Made by a program: the position numbers and the translations under genes
Part shown: positions 25,582 through 34,477 of the stretch, piece after piece
How positions within the stretch are numbered: the stretch's first letter is position 1
Layout of the letters: each line of letters starts with the position of its first letter
DNA from: DASUAS01 sp963809795
Lineage (GTDB): Bacteria; Actinomycetota; Acidimicrobiia; IMCC26256; DASPTH01
Assembly: GCA_963809795.1 (NCBI GenBank)
Contig: CAWELN010000019.1
Location: forward strand, 1 to 64,000
Direction: 5' to 3'
Length of the DNA: 64,000 nt
The notes under the pieces: generated by a model
What the model was told of the DNA's origin: nothing
Database searches by the model: none
What the model saw: only the letters and a program-made list of their open reading frames with translations

Positions 25582-26877
25582 ATGAGCGAGGTCGCGGTCA
25601 TCGGGGCGGGGTACGTGGGGCTCACCACCGCGTCGTGCCTCGCGCACCTCGGGCACTCCGTGACCTGCGCCGACATCGACGAGGAACGCGTCCGCGCCCT
25701 CCGGAAGGGTGAGGTGCCGATCCTCGAGGAGGGCCTGCCGGCGCTGGTCGCCGAGGGCCTCGGCTCCGGGCGGCTCCGCTTCGTGGTGGGCGCGGCGACC
25801 GCGGCGCGCGACGCCGAGTTCGTGTTCCTCTGCGTGCAGACGCCGCAGTCGGAGACCGGCGCCGCCGACCTCTCGGCGGTGGAGGCGGTCTCCCGGGAGA
25901 TCGCCCCCGCGCTCCGGGCGGGCGCGGTGGTGGTCAACAAGTCGACGATGCCGGTCGGTTCGACGCTGATGGTGGCGCGGGAGCTCAGCCGGGCCGGCGC
26001 CGCCAACGACGTCGGCGTGGCGTCGAACCCCGAGTTCCTGCGCGAGGGCAACGCGGTGCACGACTTCCTGCACCCCAGCCGGGTGGTGATCGGGTGCGAC
26101 GACGCCGCCGTGGCGGTCCGCGTGTCCGACCTCTACCGCGAGGTGAAGGCGCCGATCCTCGTGACCGACCCGGCGTCGGCCGAGATGATCAAGTACGCGT
26201 CGAACGCGTTCCTCGCCACCAAGATCTCGTTCATCAACGCGATCGCCAACCTGTGCGAGGCGGTGAACGCCGACGTGCGCGAGGTGTCGCTCGGCATGGG
26301 GTACGACCCGCGCATCGGCTTCGAGTTCCTGCACCCCGGTCCGGGCTACGGCGGTTCGTGCTTCCCCAAGGACACCGCCGCGCTCATCCACACCGCGGAG
26401 ACCGCGGGCTACGACTTCAGCCTGCTGCGCGGGGTCGTCGGGGTGAACCGTCGCCAGCACGAGCGCATGCTCGAGAAGCTGCGCGATGCCGCCGGTGGCT
26501 CGCTGGAGGGGGTGACGGTCGGCGTGTGGGGCCTCACCTTCAAGGCCAACACCGACGACCTGCGCGACTCGCCGGCGCTGGTGGTGTGCCGCGCGCTGCT
26601 CGAGGAGGGTGCCACCGTCCGGGCGTACGACCCCGCCGCCGCCGAGGCCGCCGCCGCGCAGATCCCGACGCTCGAGGTGGTGGGCGACCCGTACGACGCG
26701 GTGACCGGCGCGGGCCTGCTCGCGCTGCTCACCGAGTGGGACGAATTCCGCTGGCTCGACTTCGCCCGGGTGGCCGACGCCATGACCGCGCCCCGCGCCC
26801 TCGTCGACGGCCGGAACCTGCTCGATCCCGCGGCGATGCGCCGACGAGGGTTCGTCTACCAGGGCGTCGGCCGCTGA
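25582..26877 (+). CDS. ugd: UDP-glucose 6-dehydrogenase
   Basis: 431 residues from ATG 25582. EVAVIGAGYVGLTTASCLA is the NAD site; VFLCVQTPQ, VNKSTMPVGST, NPEFLREGNAVHDF, KYASNAFLATKISFINAIA and PGYGGSCFPKDT with the catalytic Cys follow, then a C-terminal UDP-binding domain (WGLTFKANTDDLRDSPAL). It oxidises UDP-glucose to UDP-glucuronate in two NAD-dependent steps. The next gene starts inside its stop codon (TGATG) and is a UDP-glucuronate decarboxylase, so together they would make UDP-xylose. The 82-bp gap after rmlD contains no clear promoter. Confidence 0.93.
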   Translation: MSEVAVIGAGYVGLTTASCLAHLGHSVTCADIDEERVRALRKGEVPILEEGLPALVAEGLGSGRLRFVVGAATAARDAEFVFLCVQTPQSETGAADLSAVEAVSREIAPALRAGAVVVNKSTMPVGSTLMVARELSRAGAANDVGVASNPEFLREGNAVHDFLHPSRVVIGCDDAAVAVRVSDLYREVKAPILVTDPASAEMIKYASNAFLATKISFINAIANLCEAVNADVREVSLGMGYDPRIGFEFLHPGPGYGGSCFPKDTAALIHTAETAGYDFSLLRGVVGVNRRQHERMLEKLRDAAGGSLEGVTVGVWGLTFKANTDDLRDSPALVVCRALLEEGATVRAYDPAAAEAAAAQIPTLEVVGDPYDAVTGAGLLALLTEWDEFRWLDFARVADAMTAPRALVDGRNLLDPAAMRRRGFVYQGVGR

Positions 26878-27820
26878 TGCCGCGTGCGGTCGTCACGGGC
26901 GGGGCGGGGTTCGTGGGTTCGCACCTCTGCGACGCGCTGCGCGCGCGCGAGTGGGAGGTCGTCGCGGTCGACAACTTCCTGACCGGTCACCGTGAGAACG
27001 TCGCCCACCTGGCCGACGACGCCGGCTTCGTCCTCGTGGAGCACGACGTCATCCAGGGCATCCCCGTCTCCGGACCGGTCGACGCGGTGCTGCACCTCGC
27101 CAGCCCCGCCAGCCCGCCCGAGTACCTCGCCCGCCCGATCGAGACCCTCGAGGTCGGTGCGATCGGCACCCAGCGCGCCCTCGACCTCGCGCGCGAGCAC
27201 GGTGCGCGCTTCCTGCTCGCGTCCACCAGTGAGATCTACGGCGACCCGCTGGTGCACCCGCAGCCGGAGACGTACTTCGGCAACGTCAACAGCGTCGGCC
27301 CGCGGTCGGTGTACGACGAGGCGAAGCGCTACGCCGAAGCGATCACGATGGCGTACCACCGCACCTACGGCGTCGACACCAAGATCGTGCAGCGTCTTCA
27401 ATACCTACGGCCCTCACTTGCGGCGCGGCCGACGGGCGGGTGGTGTCGAACTTCCTCGCCCAGGCGATGCGGGGCGAGCCGCTCACCGTCTACGGCGACG
27501 GCAAGCAGACGCGGTCGTTCTGCTACGTGACCGACGAGGTGGCCGGGCTGCTGGCGTTGCTCGACTCCGACCACGTGGGCCCGATGAACATCGGCAACCC
27601 CGACGAGTTCACCATGCTCGAGCTGGCCGAGCTCGTGCTCGAGGTCACCGGTGCGTCCGTCGACCTGCAGTTCGAGCCGCTGCCCGCCGACGACCCCAAG
27701 CAGCGGCGGCCGGACATCTCGCTCGCCGAGGAGGTCCTCGGCTGGCATCCGACGGTCGCCCTCCGCGAAGGTCTCGCCCTCACCCACGACTGGTACCGGA
27801 GGCACGGTGGCACGAGCTGA
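26877..27820 (+). CDS. NAD-dependent UDP-glucuronate decarboxylase (UXS-like), two frameshifts
   Basis: ATG 26877 overlaps the ugd stop. VVTGGAGFVGSHLCDAL, VDNFLTGHRENVAHL, HLASPASPPEYLARPIETL, STSEIYGDPLVHPQ and RSVYDEAKRYAEAI (YxxxK) are specific for UXS rather than GalE. Around 27393-27430 the frame is lost: the expected RVFNTYGPHLR is encoded across shifted frames. It resumes as VVSNFLAQAMRGEPLTVYGDG, GPMNIGNPDEFTMLEL and DISLAEEVLGWHP, ending at 27820. About 314 residues when repaired. It decarboxylates UDP-glucuronate to UDP-xylose. Two nearby single-base errors in a conserved motif point to the assembly more than to biology. Confidence 0.82.
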
Positions 27821-28520
27821 AGACGCGGCACGGTACCGGAAGCTCTCCGTGATCGTGCCGGTCTACGACGAGCGCAACACCGTGGTCGAGATCGTGCGCC
27901 GGATGCGGGCGGTGGAGCTCCCGGTCGACCTCGAGGTCCTGGTCGTCGACGACGGGAGCACCGACGGCACCCGCGACGTCCTCCGCCAGCTGCACGACAG
28001 CACGGTGCGGGTGATCACGCACGAACGGAACCAGGGCAAGGGTGCGGCGATCCGCAGCGGGCTCGAGCACCTCACCGGCGACCTCGTGCTGGTGCAGGAC
28101 GCCGACCTCGAGTACGACCCCGAGGACTGGCCCAAGCTGCTCAACCCGATCATGCGGGGCAAGGCGCAGGTCGTCTACGGCTCGCGGTTCACCGGGGAGC
28201 GCCGCAACATGCTCTTCCTGCACTGGGTCGGCAACCGGTTCCTGTCGCTCGTCACCAACGTGCTCTACAACACGACGCTCTCCGACATGGAGACCTGCTA
28301 CAAGCTCTTCGACCGTTCGATCCTCGACGGCATCACCTTGCGGGCGACGCGCTTCGAGTTCGAGCCCGAGGTCACCGCGAAGATCCTGCGCCGCGGCATC
28401 CGGATCTACGAGGTGCCGATCTCGTACACCGGCCGCGAGTTCGACGAGGGCAAGAAGATCACCTGGCGCGACGGCTTCGTCGCGCTGTGGACCCTCGTCA
28501 AGTACCGCTTCGTGGATTGA
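27807..28520 (+). CDS. family-2 glycosyltransferase, dolichyl-phosphate mannose synthase-like
   Basis: 237 residues from GTG 27807, overlapping the previous gene by 14 bp. LSVIVPVYDERNTVVEIVRRM, EVLVVDDGSTDGTRDVL, HERNQGKGAAIRSGLEHL and LVQDADLEYDPEDW (DxD metal site) are GT2 motifs. VYGSRFTGERR and LSDMETCYKLFDR, followed by FEFEPEVTAKILRRG, are typical of the DPM1/GtrB branch, which loads a sugar onto a polyprenyl phosphate. No C-terminal membrane helices are seen, so it is likely peripheral. The sugar may be one of those made by the neighbouring genes; this is inferred from context. Confidence 0.85.
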   Translation: MARAEDAARYRKLSVIVPVYDERNTVVEIVRRMRAVELPVDLEVLVVDDGSTDGTRDVLRQLHDSTVRVITHERNQGKGAAIRSGLEHLTGDLVLVQDADLEYDPEDWPKLLNPIMRGKAQVVYGSRFTGERRNMLFLHWVGNRFLSLVTNVLYNTTLSDMETCYKLFDRSILDGITLRATRFEFEPEVTAKILRRGIRIYEVPISYTGREFDEGKKITWRDGFVALWTLVKYRFVD

Positions 28521-28525
28521 GAGAC

Positions 28526-29458
28526 ATGTCCCCGCGAGCGGCGCCCGGGACGGAGCGACCGGAGGTGAGCGACGGGGACCGGCAGTGGGCCGCGGTGGTG
28601 GTGAACTTCGAGGCCGGTCCACTGCTGCTCGCGTGCGTGCGGTCGCTGTTCGCGGACACGAGCGCGGGCACGCCCGAGGTGGTGGTCGTCGACAACGGCT
28701 CCGCCGACGGGTCGCTCGCCGAGGTCGAGCGCGCGTTCCCCGCGGTGCGGGTGGTGACGCCGGACGGCAACGTCGGGTACGCGGCGGCCGCCAACCTCGG
28801 CATCGCGCGCACGACCGCACCGGTCGTCGCCGTCGGCAACCCCGACCTCGAGGTGGAGGCGGGCACCGCGGCGGCGATGCTGGCGCGCATGCGCGCCGAG
28901 CCCGACCTCGCCGCGATCGGGCCCGCGCTCCGCAACCCCGACGGCACGCAGTACCCGTCGGCGCGCGCGCACGTGAGCGGGCTCGACGCGGTCGGCCACG
29001 CGGTGCTCGGACGGACGCGGCCGCGCAACCGCTTCACCCGTCGGTACCGTCAGCTCGACGCCGACTGGGACCAGCCGCGCGACGTCGACTGGGTGTCGGG
29101 CGCGTTGGTGTTCCTGCGGCGCACCGCGGTCGACTCGGTGGGGGGCTGGGACGAGCGCTACTTCATGTACATGGAGGACGTGGACCTCTGTTGGCGCCTG
29201 CGTCGCCTCGGGTGGCGGGTCGGCTACGACCCCGCCGGCGCCGCGGTCCACGTCCAGGGCGCCAGCACCGAGGGGCACCCCTACCGCATGATCCTCGAGC
29301 ACCACCGGTCGGCGTACCGGTTCGCGTCGCGCCGGTGGCAGGGTCTCCGGCGGGGGCTGCTCCCGCCGACCGCGCTGTTCCTCGCCATCCGGGCGGTGCT
29401 CGACATGGCCGCGCGGGGGCTCCGCACGCGTCCAGAGCTGCCGAAGGTCAGCAGGTAA
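28526..29458 (+). CDS. wbbL: family-2 glycosyltransferase, WbbL-like rhamnosyltransferase
   Basis: 310 residues from ATG 28526. WAAVVVNFEAGPLLLACVRSL, EVVVVDNGSADGSL, GNVGYAAAANLGIA, AVGNPDLEVE (donor/metal loop), DWVSGALVFLRRTAVDSVGG, WDERYFMYMEDVDLCWRLRR (acceptor-side MEDVDL) and AAVHVQGAST match the rhamnosyltransferase branch that includes mycobacterial WbbL. There the enzyme adds rhamnose to the GlcNAc-lipid linker of arabinogalactan (established). The proximity of rmlD and an NDP-sugar pyrophosphorylase repeats the mycobacterial arrangement, which supports the name, though the acceptor in this organism is unknown. Confidence 0.75.
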   Translation: MSPRAAPGTERPEVSDGDRQWAAVVVNFEAGPLLLACVRSLFADTSAGTPEVVVVDNGSADGSLAEVERAFPAVRVVTPDGNVGYAAAANLGIARTTAPVVAVGNPDLEVEAGTAAAMLARMRAEPDLAAIGPALRNPDGTQYPSARAHVSGLDAVGHAVLGRTRPRNRFTRRYRQLDADWDQPRDVDWVSGALVFLRRTAVDSVGGWDERYFMYMEDVDLCWRLRRLGWRVGYDPAGAAVHVQGASTEGHPYRMILEHHRSAYRFASRRWQGLRRGLLPPTALFLAIRAVLDMAARGLRTRPELPKVSR

Positions 29459-29470
29459 CCTGCGACCGCC

Positions 29471-30293
29471 ATGCCCCAGTCCCGGACCCGCTACCAGCGC
29501 GCCGCCATGCGCTCCAAGTACCGCAAGCCCAAGCGGCGGCGGAGCGGCTCCTTCGGGTGGAACGTCGTCATCGCCGTCGTCATCATCGTCGGCGTCGTGG
29601 CGGTGGTGCTCACCCGCGGTGGGGGCAACAGCGCCGGGAGCGGCCCGCCCCGCGCCGTCAACCAGGCCACCAACACGCCCGGTGACCACTGGCACACCGC
29701 GCTCGACGTCAACGTCTGCGGTCAGTGGCTCGACCCGCCGCCCGCGTTCGAGAAGCCGTACGACAGCCCGAACCAGGTGGCGAACGCCGGCATCCACTCC
29801 CACGGCGACGGCCTGATCCACACCCACCCCTTCGTGGTGTCGGAGGAGGGCAACAACGCGACCATCGGCAAGTTCTTCGGCTACGGCGGGTGGGGCCTGT
29901 CGTCCGACTCGATCGACCTCGGCGGGGCGAACGCCGCCCACACCCAGTGGCAGGGCCCGGCGGCGGATCCGAAGAAGACCACGTGGAGCAACGGCGACGT
30001 CTGCCCGTCCGGCCAGTACAAGGGCCAGAAGGTGCAGCTCACCTGGGCCGTCGACGGCAAGACGAAGACCGGGAACCCGGCCGACTACCACCAGCAGGAC
30101 GGCGAGACGCTCGCGATCTACCTGCTGCCCAAGGGCGCCGAGCATGCCGTTCCCGGACCAGGCCTGCACCGCGTTCGCCCAGATCTCCGACCAGAACACC
30201 GCCGCGGTGTTGAGCAAGGCCTCGCCGTGCCGCTCGGAGACCTCGACGACCGCCCCCGCGACGCCCACCGCCCCGCCGACGTCCACGCCGTGA
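29471..30293 (+). CDS. membrane-anchored His-rich protein of unknown function (frameshift at about 30143)
   Basis: ATG 29471. A basic N-terminus (RSKYRKPKRRRSGS) precedes one membrane helix (VVIAVVIIVGVVAVVL), so about 220 residues face outside. The outer domain has HWHTALDVNVCG, IHSHGDGLIHTHPF and WSNGDVCPSGQYKG, with a histidine cluster that looks able to bind metal. An extra C at about 30143 throws the frame; one frame over the protein continues MPFPDQACTAFAQISDQNT and ends in a Thr/Pro tail at 30293. I recognise it as a conserved actinobacterial protein but know no function. The intact pyrophosphorylase starts 28 bp later. Confidence 0.65.
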
Positions 30294-30321
30294 CCGCGGC
30301 ATCACGCGCGAACGTGGTGTC

Positions 30322-31422
30322 GTGAAGGCGATCGTCCTCGTCGGTGGTGAGGGCACCCGGCTGCGACCGCTCACCTACTCGACGCCCAAGCCGCTCCTCC
30401 CGATCGCCAATCAGGCGTTCCTCGAACGGCAGCTCACCTGGCTCGCCTACTACGGCGTCGACGAGGTGGTGCTCTCGCTCGGCTACCTCCCGGACGCGTT
30501 CGAGGCGCACTTCCCGGAGGGCCGGTTCGGCGACCTGAAGTTGCGCTACGCGGTCGAGGACCATCCGTTGGGCACGGCCGGCGCCATCCGCTTCGCGGCG
30601 CGGGGGATCGAGGAGCGCATCGTCGTGTGCAACGGCGACGTGCTCACCACCCTCGACCTCGACGCGCTGGTCGCGTTCCACGACGCGCACGAGGCGGAGG
30701 CGACGATCTACCTCACCCAGGTCGCCGATCCGTCGGCGTTCGGGGTGGTGCCGACCCGGGACGACGGCGCGGTGGTGGCGTTCGTCGAGAAGCCCCCGAA
30801 GGGCCGGGCCCCGACCAACTGGATCAACGGCGGCACCTACGTGCTCGAACCCTCGGTGCTCGACCGCATCCCCGAGCGGCTCACGGTGTCGATCGAGCGC
30901 GAGACCTTCCCCCGCATGCTCGACGAGCCGAGCCGGCTCCACGCGATGGCGAGCGACGCGTACTGGATCGACATCGGGACGCCCGAGAAGTACCTGCGGG
31001 CGCACACCGACGTGTTGCGCGCCGCGCTCGGCGGCTCGCCCGCGCCCGGTGCGCGCGAGCTCACGCCCGGCGTGTGGGTGCAGGGCACCCCGGACATCGA
31101 CGCCGACGCCCGCCTGGAGGCGCCGACGCTGATCGGCGACCGCGCCGTCGTCGCCGCCGGCGCCCGGGTCGTCGGCTCGGTCGTCGGTGACGACGCCGTG
31201 GTCGGCCCGGGGGCGCGGCTCCTCCGGTCGGTGGTCCATGCGGGTGCGACGCTGCAGGACGAGGCGGAGGCGATCGACGCCGTCGTGGGCGCGGGTGCCA
31301 GCCTCGGGGCGGGCGCGATCGCGTCGGATCACACCGTCATGGGCGCGGGCGCGACCCTGGGTGCCGGGGCGCGGGCGTCGGGGGCGCGGATCCGGCGCCC
31401 GGAGCCTGACGGGAAGGACTGA
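30322..31422 (+). CDS. NDP-sugar pyrophosphorylase (mannose-1-phosphate guanylyltransferase-like)
   Basis: 366 residues from GTG 30322. The nucleotidyltransferase domain has AIVLVGGEGTRLRPLTYSTPK, PIANQAFLERQL, VCNGDVLTTLDL, FGVVPTRDDGAVVAFVEKPP and NWINGGTYVLEPSVL. The C-terminal third is a left-handed beta-helix of hexapeptide repeats (IDADARLEAPTLIGDRAVVA and onward). This architecture is shared by actinobacterial ManC/ManB-type (Rv3264c-like) enzymes, which activate mannose-1-phosphate with GTP, and by RmlA2-like proteins; sequence alone does not settle the sugar. A phosphomannomutase and an isomerase at 48-50.7 kb would supply mannose-1-phosphate. Confidence 0.85.
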   Translation: MKAIVLVGGEGTRLRPLTYSTPKPLLPIANQAFLERQLTWLAYYGVDEVVLSLGYLPDAFEAHFPEGRFGDLKLRYAVEDHPLGTAGAIRFAARGIEERIVVCNGDVLTTLDLDALVAFHDAHEAEATIYLTQVADPSAFGVVPTRDDGAVVAFVEKPPKGRAPTNWINGGTYVLEPSVLDRIPERLTVSIERETFPRMLDEPSRLHAMASDAYWIDIGTPEKYLRAHTDVLRAALGGSPAPGARELTPGVWVQGTPDIDADARLEAPTLIGDRAVVAAGARVVGSVVGDDAVVGPGARLLRSVVHAGATLQDEAEAIDAVVGAGASLGAGAIASDHTVMGAGATLGAGARASGARIRRPEPDGKD

Positions 31423-31424
31423 CG

Positions 31425-32369
31425 ATGCGGGTCATGGTGACCGGCGGCGCCGGCTTCATCGGGTCGACCCTGGTCGATCGCCTGCTCGCGGAGGGATGCG
31501 ACGTCGACGCCATCGACGACCTGTCGACCGGCGCGCTCGCCAACCTCACCGACGCCCGGGCGCAGCGCAGCCGCAAGTTCAGCTTCCACCGGCTCGACGT
31601 GCGGTCGCCGCAGCTCGGCGACCTCGTCGCCCACCGCAAGCCCGAGGTCATCTTCCACCTCGCCGCGCAGCTCGACGTGCGCGTCTCGGTGGCCAAGCCG
31701 CTGTTCGACGCCGAGATCAACGTGCTCGGCTCGCTCAACGTGTGCGAGTCGGCCCTCGCCGCGGGCACCCGCAAGGTGGTGTTCGCGGGCTCCGGCGGCA
31801 CGCTCTACGGCATCCCCGAGACCGTGCCCGTGCGCGAGAGCCACCCGCAGCGCCCCATCTCGCCCTACGGCGTCTCCAAGAAGGCCGCCGGCGACTACCT
31901 CCACTACTACCGGGAGGTGCGCGGGCTCGAGTACACCGAGCTCGCGTTGGCCAACGTCTACGGACCGCGCCAGGACCCGTACGGCGAGGCCGGCGTGGTC
32001 GCGATCTTCGCCGGGCTCATGCTCGCCGGGCGGCAGCCGACGGTGTACGGCGACGGCGGTCAGACGCGCGACTACGTCTTCGTCGACGACGTCGTCGACG
32101 CCTTCGTGCGCGCCACCGAGAAGGGCGGCGGGCTGCTGATGAACATCGGCACCGCGGTCGAGACCAGCGTGCTCGAGCTCTACGAGGCGATGGGCCGGCT
32201 CACCGGCTACCCCGAGCCGCCCAACCACGCCCCCGAGCGCCCGGGCGAGCTGCTGCGGTCCGCGCTCGACCCCGGCCGGGCCGCCATCCACCTCGGTTGG
32301 AAGCCCTGGACCGCGCTCGACGACGGGCTACTGCGCACCATCGACTGGTTCCGCGACCGCGACGCCTGA
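31425..32369 (+). CDS. NAD-dependent sugar epimerase/dehydratase (GalE-like)
   Basis: 314 residues from ATG 31425, 2 bp after the previous stop. MVTGGAGFIGSTLVDRLLAEG, VDAIDDLSTGALANL, HLAAQLDVRVSVAKPLFD, FAGSGGTLYGIPE, SPYGVSKKAAGDYLHYYR (YxxxK), LALANVYGPRQDPYGEAGVV and GDGGQTRDYVFVDDVVDAF are extended short-chain dehydrogenase motifs closest to UDP-glucose 4-epimerases of actinobacteria. It probably interconverts UDP-glucose and UDP-galactose for the cell-wall polymer, in coupling with the preceding pyrophosphorylase. Its last 42 bp overlap the end of the convergent GMC oxidoreductase gene. Confidence 0.85.
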   Translation: MRVMVTGGAGFIGSTLVDRLLAEGCDVDAIDDLSTGALANLTDARAQRSRKFSFHRLDVRSPQLGDLVAHRKPEVIFHLAAQLDVRVSVAKPLFDAEINVLGSLNVCESALAAGTRKVVFAGSGGTLYGIPETVPVRESHPQRPISPYGVSKKAAGDYLHYYREVRGLEYTELALANVYGPRQDPYGEAGVVAIFAGLMLAGRQPTVYGDGGQTRDYVFVDDVVDAFVRATEKGGGLLMNIGTAVETSVLELYEAMGRLTGYPEPPNHAPERPGELLRSALDPGRAAIHLGWKPWTALDDGLLRTIDWFRDRDA

Positions 32370-33989
32370 GCGGTCGGCGGACGGCTCGACCGGCGCGTCG
32401 GAGATGGCCGCTTCCGGCTCCTGCACCGGGACCGCGCTGCCCGGCACCACCGACGCGAGGTGGTCGGCGAGGCGCAGCGCGAGGGCGACGATGGTGAGGG
32501 TCGGCGTGTTGGCGCCGCCGGTGGGGAACACCGCGCTCCCCGCGACGTAGAGGTTGGGGACGCTGTGCACCTTGCCGTCGGCGTCGACGACGCCGCGCGT
32601 CGGATCCGCGCTCATGCGCGCGGTGCCGAGGTGGTGCGAGCCGGTGTTCACCTCGTAGTCGATGTCGTCGCCGGGGGCCGGGTCGCCGTTGGTGTAGCCC
32701 GAGATGTCGACCCGCAACCGGCCAAAGCCGCGCTCGCCGATCTCGCGACCGACCCGGCGGAGGGTGCGCAACATGCTGAGACGGTCGTCGCGCGTGACGC
32801 GCCAGTCGAGCTGGATCTCCGGCATCCCGAGCGCATCCTTCGTGCTCGTCAGGGTGACCCGGCTCGCCGGGTTGGGTTCCTGCTCGCACAGGACGCGCGC
32901 GGTGGCGACCGTCTTCGTGGTGACGCCCTGGGCGGCGAGCAGCTCGATCCCGCGCCGCGTGCCGGGGAAGAGCTCCTCGACCCGCGGGTCGTCGGGCGGG
33001 AACGGGAACTCGAGCGTCACTTCGCAGGCGAGCAGTCGTTCGCGTAGCTGCACGTCCGGCGCGAGCAGGAGCACCGACTGCAGGGCGATGTCGCGCGGCG
33101 CGCCTTCGACGTCGACGGTGAGCGGCCTCGGTGTGTACGGCGCGATCTCCGCTTCGCCGATCGTCAACGCCACCGGACCACCGGCGACGTTCACGTGCTC
33201 CATGAAGTGACGACCGACGAGGTCGTGCTCGTTCCCGATGCCCGCCGGTCGCTTGTCGTTCGAGGCCAGCAGGAGCCGCGGGACCTCGAGCCCTCCGGTC
33301 GCCACCACGTAGGCCGTGGCCACCGCCGCGAACGCGTTGCCGGAGAGCGTCTTCACGTCGACGGTGCTGATCGCGCTCCCGTCGTCGGCGAGCCCGAGCC
33401 GGGTGACGTTCGCCCACAGCACGAGTTGGATGGCGGGCGACCGCGTCAGGTCGTCGCGATAGTTGACGCCGAACCGAGGCTGGGTGGTGAGCTGCACGAT
33501 GGTGTGCGGGGTTGTCTCCGAGTTCAGGATCGGCACCTTCAGCGCGCCGCGTGCCTCCCACGACGACACGTCGTAGTCGTACGGCCCGAGCCGGCACGTG
33601 TCCTGCGCGACCGCGTAGTACGGATCGAGCGCGGCGCGCGCCATCGGCCACCCCGAGCGCGGCACGTAGCTCCGCGGTTCGAAGTCGAGCTCGGGGAACG
33701 GCCGGCAGTAGCCGGCCCAGTGGTTCGTCGTGCCGCCGAAGTAGCGGAGGCGGGGCCCGTCCAGGCCCTGGTGTCCGATCGGATCGAGCGGGAGGCCGAC
33801 CGAGCTCCCCCGGTAGAGCGCCTGCGTGGCGTCGTCGGGCTGGAAGCCGCCGCTCTCGAGGAGGACCACGGTGTGACCGGACGCCGCCAGCGCCCGCGCC
33901 AGCGTGATGCCGGCCGCGCCCGCACCGATGATGCAGACGTCGGCGGTGAGGGTGGAGCCGGGGGCGACCTGGCGGGCGTCGAGGAGCAC
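32328..33989 (-). CDS. GMC-family FAD-dependent oxidoreductase
   Basis: 553 residues. The N-terminal FAD site is DVCIIGAGAAGITLARALAA with the Glu of LLESGGF. GGTTNHWAGYCRPF, NVTRLGLADD, ATGGLEVPRLLLAS and GRHFMEHVN follow. The C-terminal GMC domain has NTGSHHLGTARMSADP with the catalytic His region, then LYVAGSAVFPTGGANTPTLT. Such enzymes oxidise alcohol groups of sugars or sterols. The gene starts right after a small Tat-exported protein, an arrangement like that of gluconate/sugar dehydrogenase large and small subunits, so the complex may be exported by hitch-hiking. The substrate is unknown. It converges with the epimerase gene and overlaps it by 42 bp. Confidence 0.88.
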   Translation of the reverse strand: MLLDARQVAPGSTLTADVCIIGAGAAGITLARALAASGHTVVLLESGGFQPDDATQALYRGSSVGLPLDPIGHQGLDGPRLRYFGGTTNHWAGYCRPFPELDFEPRSYVPRSGWPMARAALDPYYAVAQDTCRLGPYDYDVSSWEARGALKVPILNSETTPHTIVQLTTQPRFGVNYRDDLTRSPAIQLVLWANVTRLGLADDGSAISTVDVKTLSGNAFAAVATAYVVATGGLEVPRLLLASNDKRPAGIGNEHDLVGRHFMEHVNVAGGPVALTIGEAEIAPYTPRPLTVDVEGAPRDIALQSVLLLAPDVQLRERLLACEVTLEFPFPPDDPRVEELFPGTRRGIELLAAQGVTTKTVATARVLCEQEPNPASRVTLTSTKDALGMPEIQLDWRVTRDDRLSMLRTLRRVGREIGERGFGRLRVDISGYTNGDPAPGDDIDYEVNTGSHHLGTARMSADPTRGVVDADGKVHSVPNLYVAGSAVFPTGGANTPTLTIVALALRLADHLASVVPGSAVPVQEPEAAISDAPVEPSADRSGVAVAEPVDGAQ

Positions 33990-33992
33990 GAG

Positions 33993-34376
33993 TCAGTGAC
34001 CCAGGGCGATGGCCGCGGCCGCGCGCGCTTCGGTCCGGGCCAGCTCCCAGCCGTCGACGTTGACGACCCGCCCGGTGTCGAAGTCGGCGACGATGGTGCT
34101 CGTGAGCCGGGGGAGCTGCGGGCGGACCGCGTGCGCCGACCGCACATCGGGCAGCTGGCGGAGGAGCCGCGGGGCGTGAGACTCGTGCGGATGGCGGCGC
34201 AGGTAGGCGCGGCCGAGGGCCGCGATCCCGTCGCTCTCCGGTGCCGCGGCACGTCCGGCCCACGCGGCGACGGGGCCCGGTGGCACGACGCCGGTGGTCA
34301 CCGCGGCGACGGTCACGCCACCGGCAACCAGGAGCTTGAGCACGCTCCGCCGCCCGACCTCGTGCTCCGATCGCAC
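33993..34376 (-). CDS. small Tat-signal protein, possible subunit of the GMC oxidoreductase
   Basis: 127 residues. The N-terminus GRRSVLKLLVAGGVTVAAV is a twin-arginine signal with a hydrophobic core. The mature part is short and helical (GIAALGRAYLRRHPHES, LLRQLPDV, TSTIVADFDTGRVVNVDGW, LARTEARAAAAIAL). The size, Tat signal and position immediately upstream of a GMC enzyme resemble the gluconate 2-dehydrogenase subunit 3 family, but I see no firm motif. It is likely co-translated with the next gene, only 3 bp apart, and could carry the oxidoreductase through the Tat system. Confidence 0.7.
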   Translation of the reverse strand: MRSEHEVGRRSVLKLLVAGGVTVAAVTTGVVPPGPVAAWAGRAAAPESDGIAALGRAYLRRHPHESHAPRLLRQLPDVRSAHAVRPQLPRLTSTIVADFDTGRVVNVDGWELARTEARAAAAIALGH

Positions 34377-34477
34377 GCCTGCCCAACTCCTCTCCGCCGG
34401 CTCCGGGGGTGCCGCCGTCCGCCGGGCCTGATGCTAGCGGTAAGGGTCCCCTCAGCATCGCCCATCCAAACGCGGGG

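Noticed and set aside
23145..26051. 968-codon minus-strand frame, and similar ones at 19367-21790 and 37112-40105
   Set aside because: Antisense shadows of the LCP/rmlD/ugd, pabB and GT2 genes; no family motifs.
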